NCBI GenBank assembly: GCA_964036045.1 | Contig: OZ038379.1 | Location: forward strand, 111,546,611-111,610,610 | Direction of reading: 5' to 3' | Length of the DNA: 64,000 nucleotides | DNA from: Eutreptiella sp. 'Long Island Sound 2002' | Taxonomy: Eukaryota > Euglenozoa > Euglenophyceae > Eutreptiales > Eutreptiaceae | Part shown: positions 10,800-20,967 of the stretch, piece after piece | How the letters are laid out: each line of letters starts with the position of its first letter | Position numbering within the stretch: the stretch's first letter is position 1 | Position numbers and translations under genes: made by a program | The notes under the pieces: generated by a model | Databases searched by the model: none | What the model saw: the letters and a program-made list of their open reading frames with translations, nothing else | What the model was told of the DNA's origin: nothing

Positions 10800-11288
10800 C
10801 CTTCCGTGGTTTTTTGTTGTGTGCCGACTTGAATATTGGCCGCTCCAAAACCAAGTTCTCGCATGATAACCCAAGACACACGGTGATACAAATCAATTCA
10901 ACTTCAGTTCTGATCTCGATCACAGTGCATAGTACTGAGATCGTAACGATCCCAAAGCACACTAAAACAATGTACATTACGGGCATCCACAATTCATGCA
11001 TGTCGCAACACAATTACATTCCTACAAAATCGGATGTTTTTATAATAAAACAAAGCTTTATAAATGCTAATTCGGTGCACAAATCCGTGCGCGCGCATGC
11101 TCTGCAGTGCCCAAAAAAGCGGCATCTGCACTGCAACGCTAAACAGCATAATATATGGGTTTATGTAACATACATGTGTCAGTACAGCCAAGTACTGAGC
11201 ACGATACCTTAATGAAAAAATAGCAATAAACATAACGAACCGCATCCTACAGCAAACACAGGATTTCAGGCTTGTCCTCACCTTTACA
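10800..11288 (-). repeat. Diverged inverted copy of the insertion C terminal repeat
   Basis: Read on the minus strand from 11288 it starts TGTAAA. At ~11130-11050 it has GCAGATGCCGC, then TTTTTTGGGCACTGCAGA, then a GCGCGCGC run and TTTGTGCA, in the same order as 7812-7868. The region between is only loosely alignable. It gives insertion C long inverted ends. Confidence 0.55.
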
Positions 11289-11505
11289 CCTACCCATGGA
11301 CACATGTGGGGACACCCTCCCACCCGGGACACGTGGACTGGGTGGCCGCGACACTGCCTTCCCAAGCAGCTGCGGGGGCGGCTTAAGGGGCACCTCAACT
11401 AGGGCTGTGGGAGGGACGGGACGTCCCCTTGGTAAGACCTTCTTCCTGCATTGTCAAAGGAGGCATCCCGAGCTCCCGAAGATACCTACCTCTACCCTGA
11501 ACAGA
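11289..11505 (+). repeat. MS-unit downstream segment, copy 1, part 2
   Basis: Continues 7135-7513 after insertion C and its TSD, and matches ~60833-61030. It ends with AGATACCTACCTCTACCCTG, then joins reverse-strand gag sequence of family D. Confidence 0.8.
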
Positions 11506-12700
11506 GTCGCATGTTCTGACTCAGTTGACTCGATGTTGACACCCCCAAATGTCGAATTTTCTTCGGGTTTGGGACTGGTGGTGAAGAATAACTCTTCTCG
11601 AGGACGTCCATCACCAGGTCTTCGAAGTTTCTTCCTAGGCCGTTGCGGGTGGTCGCTCCCTACTCTTGGAGCGTGATCGAAATTGGCCTTTATTGTCTGG
11701 GCTGTACTCTCTCCGAGGTGTTCCGGACCTGAATCCTCAAACTTCTACTTCTCTAGATGGTGGTCAGTTCTTCTGACAATCGCGGGCTAGATGTCCTTGC
11801 TCGCCACAGTTATAGCAACGTCTCGTTTCTGGATTGTCATGACGATTCGGTCGATTACTTCTGCGTTGGGCAATTCTTCTCGAAGCTTGGCGATGGTATC
11901 GAGGTTCAATGGTTCAGGTGTGCTCGAAGGCATTGGAGCTGCACTGAGAGTCGGCATGGGATTGATGTGGGGTGTCGGCATGGGGTTCGAACGAAACATT
12001 GTTGGAGTCGCAGTTGGAGGGAGTGTCACGCGTAGGCGTTTCGAAACTGCAGCGCCCGTGGTGTCTCCCATCGGCCTTGAAGCGTTCTACACTTTTTCGA
12101 GTTGGTAACCAGCTGCCATGTATGCCTCGGCGATGGTCCCCGCAAGAGTGTCCCTGAGCGCGACTTCGAGAGGACCTGAAAAATGTATTGATGGTGCACA
12201 GCATCATTCTAGAAACCTTCCATAAATCGAGAATTGACGAGGTACCCCATCTGGAGGTCACAAACGTTAACTTTCAAATTGATGACGCAGGTTGTAAATT
12301 CACGCACGTAGTCGGCATGTCAAGGAAGCTCGCTTTCCTTCAGCGTCGGCATTGGAGACAAATACACTAGCTCGTCTGAGATACAAACGAAACGTTGTCC
12401 TCGCATCAGTTCATACCAGCCGTCTTGTACTTGCTTCGTCAGACTGTGGTAGTAATGGATAGCGTCACCTTCGAGAAAGAATGGCAGTGCAGTGACTTGG
12501 TTGTTGAGAGAGTTAATGTCGGACAAGATGAGCGCTCGCATGAGGTCTTCTTTCCATGTTGGAAAATCTCCTGATCCTGGTTTGCCAGTAAACTGTCGAA
12601 CCAACTTGCGCGAGTGTTCCACTCGGCGACCCAGAATCTCGAATTATGGAGCAAAGGGAGGTGGTTGTAGAGGTGGTCCTTGCGGTGGTGGTTGATGGTT
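11506..12700 (-). pseudogene. gag: Family D gag (capsid plus CCHC zinc knuckle), decayed
   Basis: Reading the minus strand, a capsid-type Retrotrans_gag segment lies at 12622-12320 (FPTWKEDLMRAL, QVTALPFFLEGDAIHYY, CISDELVYLSPM). A Pro/Thr-rich spacer (12071-11870) and a zinc knuckle CYNCGEQGHLARDC near 11810-11770 follow. The knuckle matches the family D copies at 52856 and 61133. The frame is broken by at least three stops (TGA after ESELP, TAG after MEGF, TAG after EKV) and by a frame change before the knuckle. At 11506 the gag sequence stops abruptly at the MS-unit segment. It would have packaged retrotransposon RNA; this copy cannot be translated. Confidence 0.8.
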
Positions 12701-13740
12701 CAAAGACCGTTGTGAGTGAGGTGGTTGTGGGTGAGGACGTTGTGCTGGAGACTGGAATTGCTGCTACTCATTCGAAGAATCTGATGCATATGTGGGCATG
12801 TGCTCATATGCAGGTTCATTTTTATTGGTAAAAGTATCTCCATGGAGGCCAGGAAAGCTCCAGGAGTACGCTGACACTCCAGTGCAGATGTCAGCTAGTC
12901 TGTAGTATCAGGAAATAGCTCCAGCTTGGCCTGGAAATAGCTTTACTGAGTCATTTTTTTGAGGTTTTTGAAGTTTCTAAAACATTTGAAGGTTCATTGA
13001 AGCTTCAAAGTAATGAGAACCCACGGCGGGGCAGCAGGCGCCAGTCGTCGCCGTCATTTTTACGACATTATTTTCTTGACGGAAAATGTCGTAAATGTTC
13101 GTAAAAGCTCCAGAAAAGCTGTTTTTACATCAATGTTTAATGAATGATGATGGATTTTTAGTGTATTTTATGGCATTTTTCATGAAAATGCACTATCTTG
13201 CCAATTTTCTACAGACGGCCTGCTGCGACGGCCGTTCCTCCCCCTATAGGGGATATTAAGTATCAGTCCAGAGGTTTTCAGAAAAAATATCATATGGCGC
13301 CAGAATGCCCCGAGGCCTCTAGGCTGGCGCATGGGGGGAGACCGATGTTTCAAGTTTTAACCAAGTTTTTCAACATGTTCCTGACATTGCTTGACTTGTT
13401 TGACCTTGGTTTGACCCAGAACTGACTTAGACATGTTGACCACGACCCAGTTCCTGTCGACCACGGTCGTTGCCGACCTGAATCTCAGGTCACAGGGCCT
13501 GTGGTGCCCTGATTTACTGTGATTTTTCCTAAAATTTTAACCTCAGCACTTGGTTTGGTACTTAGGTATGTTTACATGTGTATTAACCCAAGTTATTGCC
13601 TTGTTTGCCCTCTCTTCCTTCTTCAGGACACCAGATTGTGTCATGGGGCGAGCAAAGCTCCTAGAACAATTTGTATTTGCGTGGTATTACGGAATCTCTT
13701 GTGCCTACTTGCTCTTTTAATGTGTCTTGAAGAGTGTTCA
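12701..13740. other. Unassigned DNA upstream of the family D gag copy
   Basis: 12640-12760 could encode, on the minus strand, a Pro/His/Asn-rich gag N-terminal linker. Beyond ~12800 I see no coding pattern, LTR or array. The ORFs are short and without domains. Confidence 0.3.
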
Positions 13741-13865
13741 CATAGCCTCTAAAATGAGTGCTCCATATGCCTCAAAAAGGACTAAAAAATTGGTTTGAAA
13801 GACCTCAAGCTCTTCGCCATGGAGCAGATTTCAGTACCCAAGATCCCAGGGCGTACCAATACGCG

Positions 13866-14270
13866 TCAATCTCGTTGGAAGGACTGCACGAACTCTTCGA
13901 AAATTATACCGTTCTTCGAAAGTTCATCTTCCACTGCACTCTCAACTCGCAGTGAAAGTGTGGAAGCTGCGGCAGCAGCAGCTGAGGTGGACGCAGCTGT
14001 CCTCGTGGCGTTGTCCGTCGACGACTGTAGAACATGGATCTCCTGTTGGTGAACTTTGAGTTTAGCGTCTAGATCCACGCCCTTTGCTTGAAGTTCCGTA
14101 ACAGCGGCTTGTAAACTGCGATGATCGTGACACAAGCAGGGGAACCAACCGCTTTCTCGATTTGCGATACGTTCAGCGAATTGGAGGACTGTTCGTGCAA
14201 CAGCGAATGAGGTCGAAACAAGCAATCTGGAATAAAGTGCAGCATAGCAGCTTCCAAAGTTCCTCTCCAT
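13866..14270 (-). CDS. Hypothetical ORF with coiled-coil and Ala/Ser/Thr tract
   Basis: 134 codons from ATG 14270. The middle is heptad-like (LQAAVTELQAKGVDLDAKL), followed by a TAASTSAAAAAASTLS tract. Coiled coils followed by low-complexity linkers are common near the N-terminus of gypsy gag proteins. It lies upstream, on the same strand, of the family D gag remnant, so it may be that element's gag N-terminus. No homologous second copy is in the window to confirm this. Confidence 0.3.
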   Translation of the reverse strand: MERNFGSCYAALYSRLLVSTSFAVARTVLQFAERIANRESGWFPCLCHDHRSLQAAVTELQAKGVDLDAKLKVHQQEIHVLQSSTDNATRTAASTSAAAAAASTLSLRVESAVEDELSKNGIIFEEFVQSFQRD

Positions 14271-15109
14271 AATTACAATGGTAATTCAAGTCGAAATAAT
14301 CAAGCACGGCGTCGAAGATGGAAGCGTAGAAGGTCGACGATAAGGAGCTCCCGCCAGCTAACTGGCGACCACTTGTTGTGGCTTGACCTTGGGTTGCCTT
14401 ATTTCTCGAAAATTGTCTCGTTTCACAAAACCCGACAACCTCGCGCAGGATCGTTAAGCGGGGTACCAAATGGAGCTCAATCCACAATTTGAAGACAAAA
14501 ACCATGTCCAAAAGATATCGAAATATCATGCACAATGTCATTCACAGCTGTTGGCATCTCGATGTTTTGTATTAGTATTTGCGGTCGGCAGTACGGGATT
14601 GCGCATTCGCGCACTCGCTGTGCTGCTGCAACTGCTCAAAACCATAACTATGTAATAGCTGGCTTTGAATGTCGTTGGTGGATGATGTGGTCCTCGAGAT
14701 GGCTGGCAACAGACTATAGGCCGCTTGGAACGGCGTCACTGCTGCAGACGCCGTGACCTATGATTCTTGTAGACTGGCGGCAGCGGATTGCAATACCTCT
14801 GTGGCCTTCCGAACGGGGAGCAATCAGGCTGGATCTTGGATCGTCGCCTCTGGAGTGTGTGTGGTGTGCATTGAAGACATAACTTGTGGTGTGGGAACAT
14901 CCGTCCGCTTCCCAATAGCTGGTGGAGAAGAAAGAGTGTTCGACGACTTTGCAATATTTGGCGCATGTTTGTGCGTAGAGACCACAGGCAATGGCGACGT
15001 GGAAACATCCCCCTCTGACAAGGAGATCTTGTTCAGGAGCCTCTCCAACTTATCGATCTGTCGGTGAGTTGAGGAGAAACCTTAACTTCTCCTTGAGGAG
15101 AGGTGTCTT
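14271..15109. other. Unassigned, with short minus-strand coding-like scraps
   Basis: The minus strand at 15048-14824 is open (MERLLNKISLSEGD, then Ser/Thr/Pro-rich). It continues as interrupted Ala/Ser-rich sequence to ~14700. It could be further decayed gag, but I recognise no domain. Confidence 0.25.
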
Positions 15110-16156
15110 TTAGACCTCCTTCCCCTTCTTTTTCCCATCCTCCACTTCTTTCTGATCCGCAAGATGTCGCTTGACGCCGGACACTACTCCTTTGATCTTC
15201 TCTAGTAATCCGTTGATCTCCATCTTTATGCCGCCAAGACGGCACCGCTCACTGTTTGTAAGGGTCGCCATACACCTACCCATTCCTTGTATTCCATACT
15301 CCGTGAGCTGAACTCCGCGGTCTCCTCTGGACTTGGCACCCACAGCTTGCACCGCTCGGACGATCCGATCCTCCTCCTCAGCATTACATTTGGATGATCC
15401 GCATGCATAATCCGTGGACAGCCGTGTGAGGCGTTCATCATCCTGCCGGACCTGCGTTGCGCGATGGGGAAGGGCTCCAATGGCATTTGCCACCATGAAG
15501 TCATACCCCATGATCATATCCCAATCTGTAATGTCGGCCACATAGAAGTTCCCGGATAGAGTGCTTCTCTTCGCCAAATCAGGCCGGTTCAAGCGCTCAT
15601 GCTCCCAGAATTCCATACTGATAGTGGCCTCATGGGTACCACCACCCACGATCTCTCCATTGGCCACCTTCAGGCGCACCGGTCTACCGCTGGGCTGCAG
15701 GGATTCCTCCTTGAACAACCCTCTCCGGACCAGGCTCACCTGGGCACCCGTATCCACCAAAACATCCACCACCAACTCCTCTTGTCCGCACCGTACACGC
15801 ACCTTCAAGTGCAACTGCCGCTCGTCACCATGCGCCGTATGGACGACTCTCACGACATGCAACTCTAGCACATCCGGGTGCTTCAGGACTTCGAGGGTAT
15901 GGTCACGGATGGTGTAGATCTTGAGCTGGTCCTGCCTGTCCACGGGGCTCTCCGTGGTCGCTCCTTCCTTCTTGCCACGTCCCTTGCCCACATAAACTTC
16001 CCTTGGCAGGGCGCTCCAGGGGTTGGGAGTGGCGAAACTCAGTGGTTTTGGCTCTTCTGGAGCCTTCTTCGGCACCCGATGTGCCTTCGCTTTCTCTGGG
16101 ATTCCACTGATTTTTGGAGGGGAGACCTCCGAGGTCCCACTCCCGTGGGGGCTCCT
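15110..16156 (-). CDS. Family B pol N-terminus with retropepsin-type protease, truncated
   Basis: The minus-strand frame is open from directly after a TAG (16157-16159) to 15110. It carries an aspartic protease: catalytic Asp in VLVDTGAQVSLV, a flap-like region (KVANGEIVGGG), and the C-terminal DWDMIMGYDFM corresponding to the ILG motif. A Lys-rich tail (KKKGKEV) ends it. In an intact element RT would follow, but here the sequence stops before RT. Because gag sits in the same frame just upstream of the TAG, the protease is expected to be made by stop-codon readthrough, as proposed for family A. The whole block is inverted relative to the integrase half at 16386-18015. Confidence 0.8.
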   Translation of the reverse strand, partial: RSPHGSGTSEVSPPKISGIPEKAKAHRVPKKAPEEPKPLSFATPNPWSALPREVYVGKGRGKKEGATTESPVDRQDQLKIYTIRDHTLEVLKHPDVLELHVVRVVHTAHGDERQLHLKVRVRCGQEELVVDVLVDTGAQVSLVRRGLFKEESLQPSGRPVRLKVANGEIVGGGTHEATISMEFWEHERLNRPDLAKRSTLSGNFYVADITDWDMIMGYDFMVANAIGALPHRATQVRQDDERLTRLSTDYACGSSKCNAEEEDRIVRAVQAVGAKSRGDRGVQLTEYGIQGMGRCMATLTNSERCRLGGIKMEINGLLEKIKGVVSGVKRHLADQKEVEDGKKKGKEV

Positions 16157-16385
16157 CTAGACATGGCCTGCCGCAGCTCCCTCCTGCTGCGATCCGCTCA
16201 GACCTGTTCCACCACGTTGCTGGGCTTTGAGTTCCTCCAACGTCCTCAACATGTCCTCAGCAACCTCCTCGATCGACCTCACGCGTCGGTCTGGGCCAAG
16301 TCCACCACCATAACCTCTTCCTCCGCCTTTCCCTTGGCCTTTGCCTTGGCCTTTTCCCCCGTATCCGCCCGTCGCCTTCCAATCG
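16157..16385 (-). pseudogene. gag: Family B gag C-terminus, Gly/Lys-rich, ending in-frame UAG
   Basis: Minus-strand reading gives a tail rich in GGYGGKGQGKG and GGGRGYGGG blocks, probably RNA-binding in place of a CCHC knuckle, then a helical segment (VRSIEEVAEDMLRTLEEL) and the stop UAG at 16159-16157. The next codon is AGG and the frame stays open into the protease. Upstream gag is missing: at about 16385 the sequence switches to plus-strand pol, an inversion breakpoint that cannot be placed to the base. Confidence 0.7.
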
Positions 16386-18015
16386 GCAATCCGTACGGAC
16401 CTGGCCAAGTTCCGGGGCGCCCGAGTCCAAGCTATTCGGGAGGAAACCTCCGAGCAGTGGATGGTGGCCCCTGTAGAGCTAGTCAGGTCGGTGCTCACAG
16501 AGGACTGGTCGGATGACTATGCGGCATCCGAGCATTGGAGCAAGTACTGGAATGCCGTGAGCGCCCCGTCGGACGACGAATGGCCTGAGGGCTTGACCGA
16601 GGATGGGTACAAACTGTTCCTCAAGGACAAGCTATTGGTCCCTGAGAAACGAATGGAGGAGCTCATTGACCACTGGCATAACGCCCAGCTCATGCATCCT
16701 GGTCGGGACAAGATGCAGCAGGACCTGGAGTGGCGCTTCAAGTTCCCACCGGGGTACTACGCCCTCCTGGACAAGTACTGCAGCGACTGCGCCGTGTGTC
16801 GGGCCACGAAGAGCCCCAACCACTCCACGGCTGGCAACCGGGTGCATACGGCTATACCGGAGGCCCCTATGCGGTCCGTTGCCATGGATGTATTCGCCAT
16901 GCCTGAGGTCACTGTGGAAGGAGAGACCTATGACTGTCTCATCCTGGCGGTGGATAGGCACACCGGGTATATCGTGGCGGTCCCTGGCAAGAAGTCCAAG
17001 AAGAAGGACAAGAAGGACAAGCATGGAGTGGGGCTGCAGGCCAAGACCGTCGCTAATGCCATGATCAGGCATTGGCTGACGATTTTTGATGTCCCAGCTG
17101 TCATGTGCAGCGATCGGGGCAGGCAATTCGTGGGGACGGGGTTCAAGACGATGTGCAAGCACATGGTGATTCGGCACGCCAAGACCGTGGCGTACCACAG
17201 CCGGTCGAACGGCCGGGCTGAGGTGGCCGGGCGGCAGATGTTCGAGAAGTTCCGCCAGCTGCAAATTGACGAACCGGGCCGGAACTGGTATAATTCGCTG
17301 TGGAGAGTACTCCAGGCGTACCACTGGACTTTCGCCCCATCGCATCCTGTTCCTACGGGATCCAGTGTCACGCACTCTCCCATGGTTGAACCATGGCAAA
17401 GTGTCCCGGGATGCGAACGCTATGATGGCTGAGGCGGACAACACGGCGGCCAAGGTGTGCAAGGCACTTGAGGACGAGCATGAGAAGAGGGCCAAGTACT
17501 TCAAGCAGGGAACAGTCCAGAAATATGCTCTCCAAGACACCGTGTGGGTGGAGCGGCACCACAAGGATGTCCTGTCCAGGCATCGGCAGGCGTCCTGGTA
17601 TGTGCCGGGGGTAATCGTGCGGAAGGTCGGGCAGGATGTGTACGCAGTTCATCTTGGGGATAACAAGATCCTGGACCGCGACCACACCCAGCTTCGACCC
17701 CAGGCACCAGACCCCAGCGGACGTCCCGTCACCTTCGAGTTCACGGCCGGCGATGTGGACTCGGACGACGAGGGTGAGGACGACGACTTCACCGCCGAGA
17801 GGATCCTGGCGGACAAGCCGGACCCGGGGACGCCTGGGGGGAGGCTTTATAAAGTCCGTTGGAAGGGATTCGCCGCATCCAGGGATTCGTGGGAGCCTCC
17901 GAGCAGCTTTGTGCCGAGGTACACCACGGTCTGGATGAAGTATCTGAAGAAAAAGAACATTTCTTTGGATGTCAAGGACATGTTGGTCCATTTGGTGGCT
18001 GCAGTAGCACCGTAA
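16386..18015 (+). pseudogene. pol: Family B integrase and chromodomain, frameshifted
   Basis: The plus strand encodes the integrase half of a chromovirus-like pol: HHCC finger (HWHNAQLMHPG, then CSDCAVC), DDE core (Asp in VAMDVFAM, Asp in CSDRGRQFVG, Glu in NGRAEVAG) with a Lys-rich insert (KKSKKKDKKDK), a linker, and a chromodomain at ~17790-17930 (LYKVRWKGFAASRDSWEPP). The frame changes between ~17320 and 17345: codons up to QAYH are in one frame, and those from TGLSPHRIL on are in the next. RT and most of RNase H are absent. The stop at 18013-18015 is followed by a plausible polypurine tract and LTR-B, which ties this pol to LTR-B. It is non-functional in this copy. Confidence 0.88.
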
Positions 18016-18373
18016 TGGATCCTCCTTGGCATTTTTGTTTGTTTCTGTGCTTGGGAGTCGGGTGAGGGCGTTCATCCGGGGATTTTTCGGCCTTGATCTC
18101 GATATATATATTTCATTGTGGTATACTTATTTAGGTTGAGCGACGACGTTTCTCTATCTTTGATCTCCTTGGTCCATGTTGTAGATCAAGGAGAGACCGG
18201 ATATGGCGTAGGGCACCGATTATGAGTGTCCTCACCCCTCCCTTGGGGCGTGGGGGACGCCTACGACGTGTGTGTGGGGCCTCCATGTGTCCTTGGGACA
18301 TGGGGGGGGGGTTGGAGCCCATTGGGGTCCTCCCGTCCTCTCTTCAATGACTTCCGAGCGGTAACAACGCTCT
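18016..18373 (+). other. Family B 3' untranslated region
   Basis: No gene. It lies between the chromodomain stop and the polypurine tract and contains a short TATATATA run near 18103. Confidence 0.5.
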
Positions 18374-18384
18374 GAGAAGGGGGG
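18374..18384 (+). promoter_or_regulatory. Polypurine tract of family B
   Basis: GAGAAGGGGGG directly abuts TGAAGCCGG, the 5' end of LTR-B, the expected place for the plus-strand primer. Family A has an equivalent G run before its own TGAAGC start. Confidence 0.75.
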
Positions 18385-20742
18385 TGAAGCCGGTTCGGAC
18401 CCCCGTGGCCATCTTTGGGTCACTTGGGGTGTGTATCTATGTGCCGGCAAGCCGCCATTGGCTGATATCATACTCTCCAATCAACCTGGCCTAACCCGAT
18501 GTGATAGTGTGATAGGTTTCGCCATTCCGGCTATGAGCGGCCATATTCAGTACCGAGGCGCCGCCAGCTGAGATTTATATATCAGAATATCAGGAATCAA
18601 CAGGGTTTTTTTATCATAATGTTTCCGTAATTTTTCCGCCTTTCGTTCTGATTGTCAATGTATCGGCGACTGTCAGTTGGCTTGCGATTTTGCGGTAACC
18701 GATTGGTGAACTGTTATTTACAGATATTTTGGCGGAAACCCCGATGAAGGGTCAGATTTCATCAGTAAAGGGTTCGTTGCTTCCGCAATTTGTATATTAT
18801 ACACTCGCAAAATTCATCCGATTTTTTCACACTTTCAGAATCGGATTTTCGACTTCGACATCGCCGCACTCGATATGATGAATCTCGAGTGGTCATACAT
18901 TTTTCCCCGATCACGAATCAACCTTCCTTTTGTTGTGCCGTTCATTTTGCTTGGAGTTATAGTCGAAACAAAAGTGATTCGTGAGACCACTTTGACGAAT
19001 CATATCTCCGGCTCACGGCGAGGAATATCAATATCGAGAATTGGGTTGGAACCGCCTTGGTCTCAACTTAATTTAGGAAGCATCAAACGCCTTTGGTGTG
19101 TACACATGCCCGGTATAGCAAGGGATAGTGGTCCAGAGTGTAGAAAGTGATATATAACTCTTGGACCGTGCAACCGAATATTTTATTGCGACTTTCGAGT
19201 GTACCGCATGAGTGTTGGGGTTGCATAGCAACTTTCCTTGGGTTCTTACGTATTTTTAACGTGAAGTTATGTCCATGGAGGGGCATGGCATATCATGGTG
19301 GGAGCCACTTTTTGAGGGTATGTGTTATATGCATGGTATGTGCTTCGATATGCCCACGCCCATGTTATATATCTCCGTTTGTAGGAAGATATATGGAGTC
19401 ATACGTGGCAAGGGGTTCGCCAATGTCCCAATGGTGAACTCCATAGCGCTAGACTAAGTCTACCGCTCATATAGTGCATCTGGGAGGGCTTACGGAGCGA
19501 CCCACAAGCGCCATTATCAATTTTCCCATTTTCGTGGTGCGTGTTGGGAGGAGGTTCGAAGGTGTCCCTATGCGTCCATGTGGGGATCCAAGTGGGGGGA
19601 TTGTTTGCAAATGGTCCCAAGCAATTGTGTTTTGAATCATATGTTGGTACCATGGGTGAGCGAAGATATATACTATTGTAATTATCTTGAAATTGGCATT
19701 ATTTGCATGTTTTTGACCTCATTTTATGCTCATTTTTGTGTTTTATATGCTCAACTGGTCGGCTAACAGTAAAGTGCCGAGAGATCCGTGAACTATGGTA
19801 TGTTGCCTATATGTTGGCATATGCTTCGGTGTTGTACCTCACCATTTGCCGGATCACGTGGTCACTTTGGTTTGGCACACGAGGCCTCACAAAATTAGGT
19901 CTCAAATTCATGAGTTGACTTGTGAAGCATGTCATGTACATAACCGGAGGGGTTTCGGAGCCAATGATGGGATATTCTTGGGCATGGACCTTTGGTCTAT
20001 ATCACCCTTGTATACTACTTTCCGGTTTGACACATGCATGGAACATTTGGATATTTGCCGTATGCATTTTTGAGTATATAATTGACTTTTGGGCACAATG
20101 GTGTGATTTGCCTGATTTTGCCATGTTGTGAGGTCATCTTCATGGGGCAGTTCTCCAAGCCCAATCGACTCCAAGTCCAACCAAGGTTATGTCAGGGTAG
20201 GGCATGGTCCTGAGTGCCACTCCAGGCCATGACACGCCACCTCCCATATTGGGCTAGGATTTAGAGGCTTGGGAGAGAACACATTTTTGGGGTTTGTGTA
20301 GTGACTTTTGACACATGGCATTTAGCCATCTTATTTGACTGGGTGCAGGGCATCATGTTGGTGAGTCAAGGGAAGGTCTTGAGTCCAGGGAATGAGGGGT
20401 GGTCTATGGCTGTGATTGTGTATGTTTCCATCCTTCACCAACTTTGCTTTATTTGTGTTCATATGCCAATTTCAGGGCTTTCCTCTTTGGTGCACTTCTT
20501 GTACATGCCCGCCACCGTGAGACAACCGGTGTGCTGAACGGAAGCCCGCAGTGTGGATTGGGTTATTGCTGTATTTGTGGGATCTGGTTGCTGTTCAGGG
20601 TTGAAGGAGGATTGTATTTTCTATATTTTTGGATTTTGGACCCTGGATTTTGAGAAATGCAATCGCTGATCAGGAGCAAGACAGCAGGCGTGACAGGCGG
20701 AAGGGGCACAGCAGGGGCCGGTCCTGGTAGGGACCTTCTTTA
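18385..20742 (+). mobile_element. LTR-B, complete, plus orientation (2,358 bp)
   Basis: Begins TGAAGCCGG after the polypurine tract and ends ...TTCTTTA directly before a PBS. From 18389 to 20750 it is the left arm of an inverted repeat whose right arm is 20959-23320 (2,362 bp each). At ~2.36 kb it is about seven times longer than the family A LTR. The 3' end lacks the usual CA. Short ORFs inside are mirrored in the inverted copy and look non-coding. Confidence 0.85.
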
Positions 20743-20756
20743 TGGTAGCAGAGGAT
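20743..20756 (+). promoter_or_regulatory. Primer-binding site, initiator-Met tRNA type
   Basis: TGGTAGCAGAGGAT follows the LTR end with no gap. It is complementary to a 3' end ...AUCCUCUGCUACCA, known for animal-type initiator tRNAs. A PBS here shows the upstream LTR also served as a 5' LTR, although a polypurine tract precedes it. The two minus-strand LTR-B copies instead read TGGTAGCAAGGC. Confidence 0.75.
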
Positions 20757-20967
20757 TCTCTCGACATTCGTTATGCACTGGTTGAGCGTGTGGTGGCACT
20801 CCGATATCTTGACCACTCGTAGGCATTGCGTATGTCTGATACTCTATTCTACAATCATGACCGTATAAATTGGGTTGTTGGTACTCGAGGCATGATCCCA
20901 CCAAGTTGTTTGAAAAAGATAGCAAAGGTTGACTCGAATTGAGATCCGTAGCATGCCTTGCTACCAT
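20757..20967 (-). pseudogene. gag: Family B gag N-terminal fragment
   Basis: Minus-strand ORF from ATG 20967 (MVARHATDLNSSQPLL). The ATG uses the last LTR base plus TG of the PBS, so gag begins at the LTR/PBS border. After NECRE, near 20757, it runs head-on into the plus-strand PBS. The same start occurs at 24473 with a longer open frame. Known gag domains are not recognisable in this N-terminal piece. Confidence 0.65.

Larger units (their letters stand above)
7514..11288 (+). mobile_element. Insertion C: 3,775-bp element with TSD CCTAC and TGTAAA/TTTACA ends
   Basis: The element starts TGTAAAC at 7514 and ends CTTTACA at 11288, giving 6-bp inverted termini. It is flanked by the direct repeat CCTAC (7509-7513 and 11289-11293). 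The second MS-unit copy reads ...GTGGCCCTACCCATGGAC near 60826-60843 without the insert, which shows the empty site. The first ~670 bp recur as a direct copy at 10114-10786, and the right end is a diverged inverted copy. A G-rich tract (10101-10111) precedes the internal direct copy, as a polypurine tract precedes a 3' LTR. TG..CA ends and a 5-bp duplication suit an LTR element; long inverted ends suit a TIR element. No transposase, RT or integrase is recognised, so it is probably non-autonomous. Confidence 0.75.
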
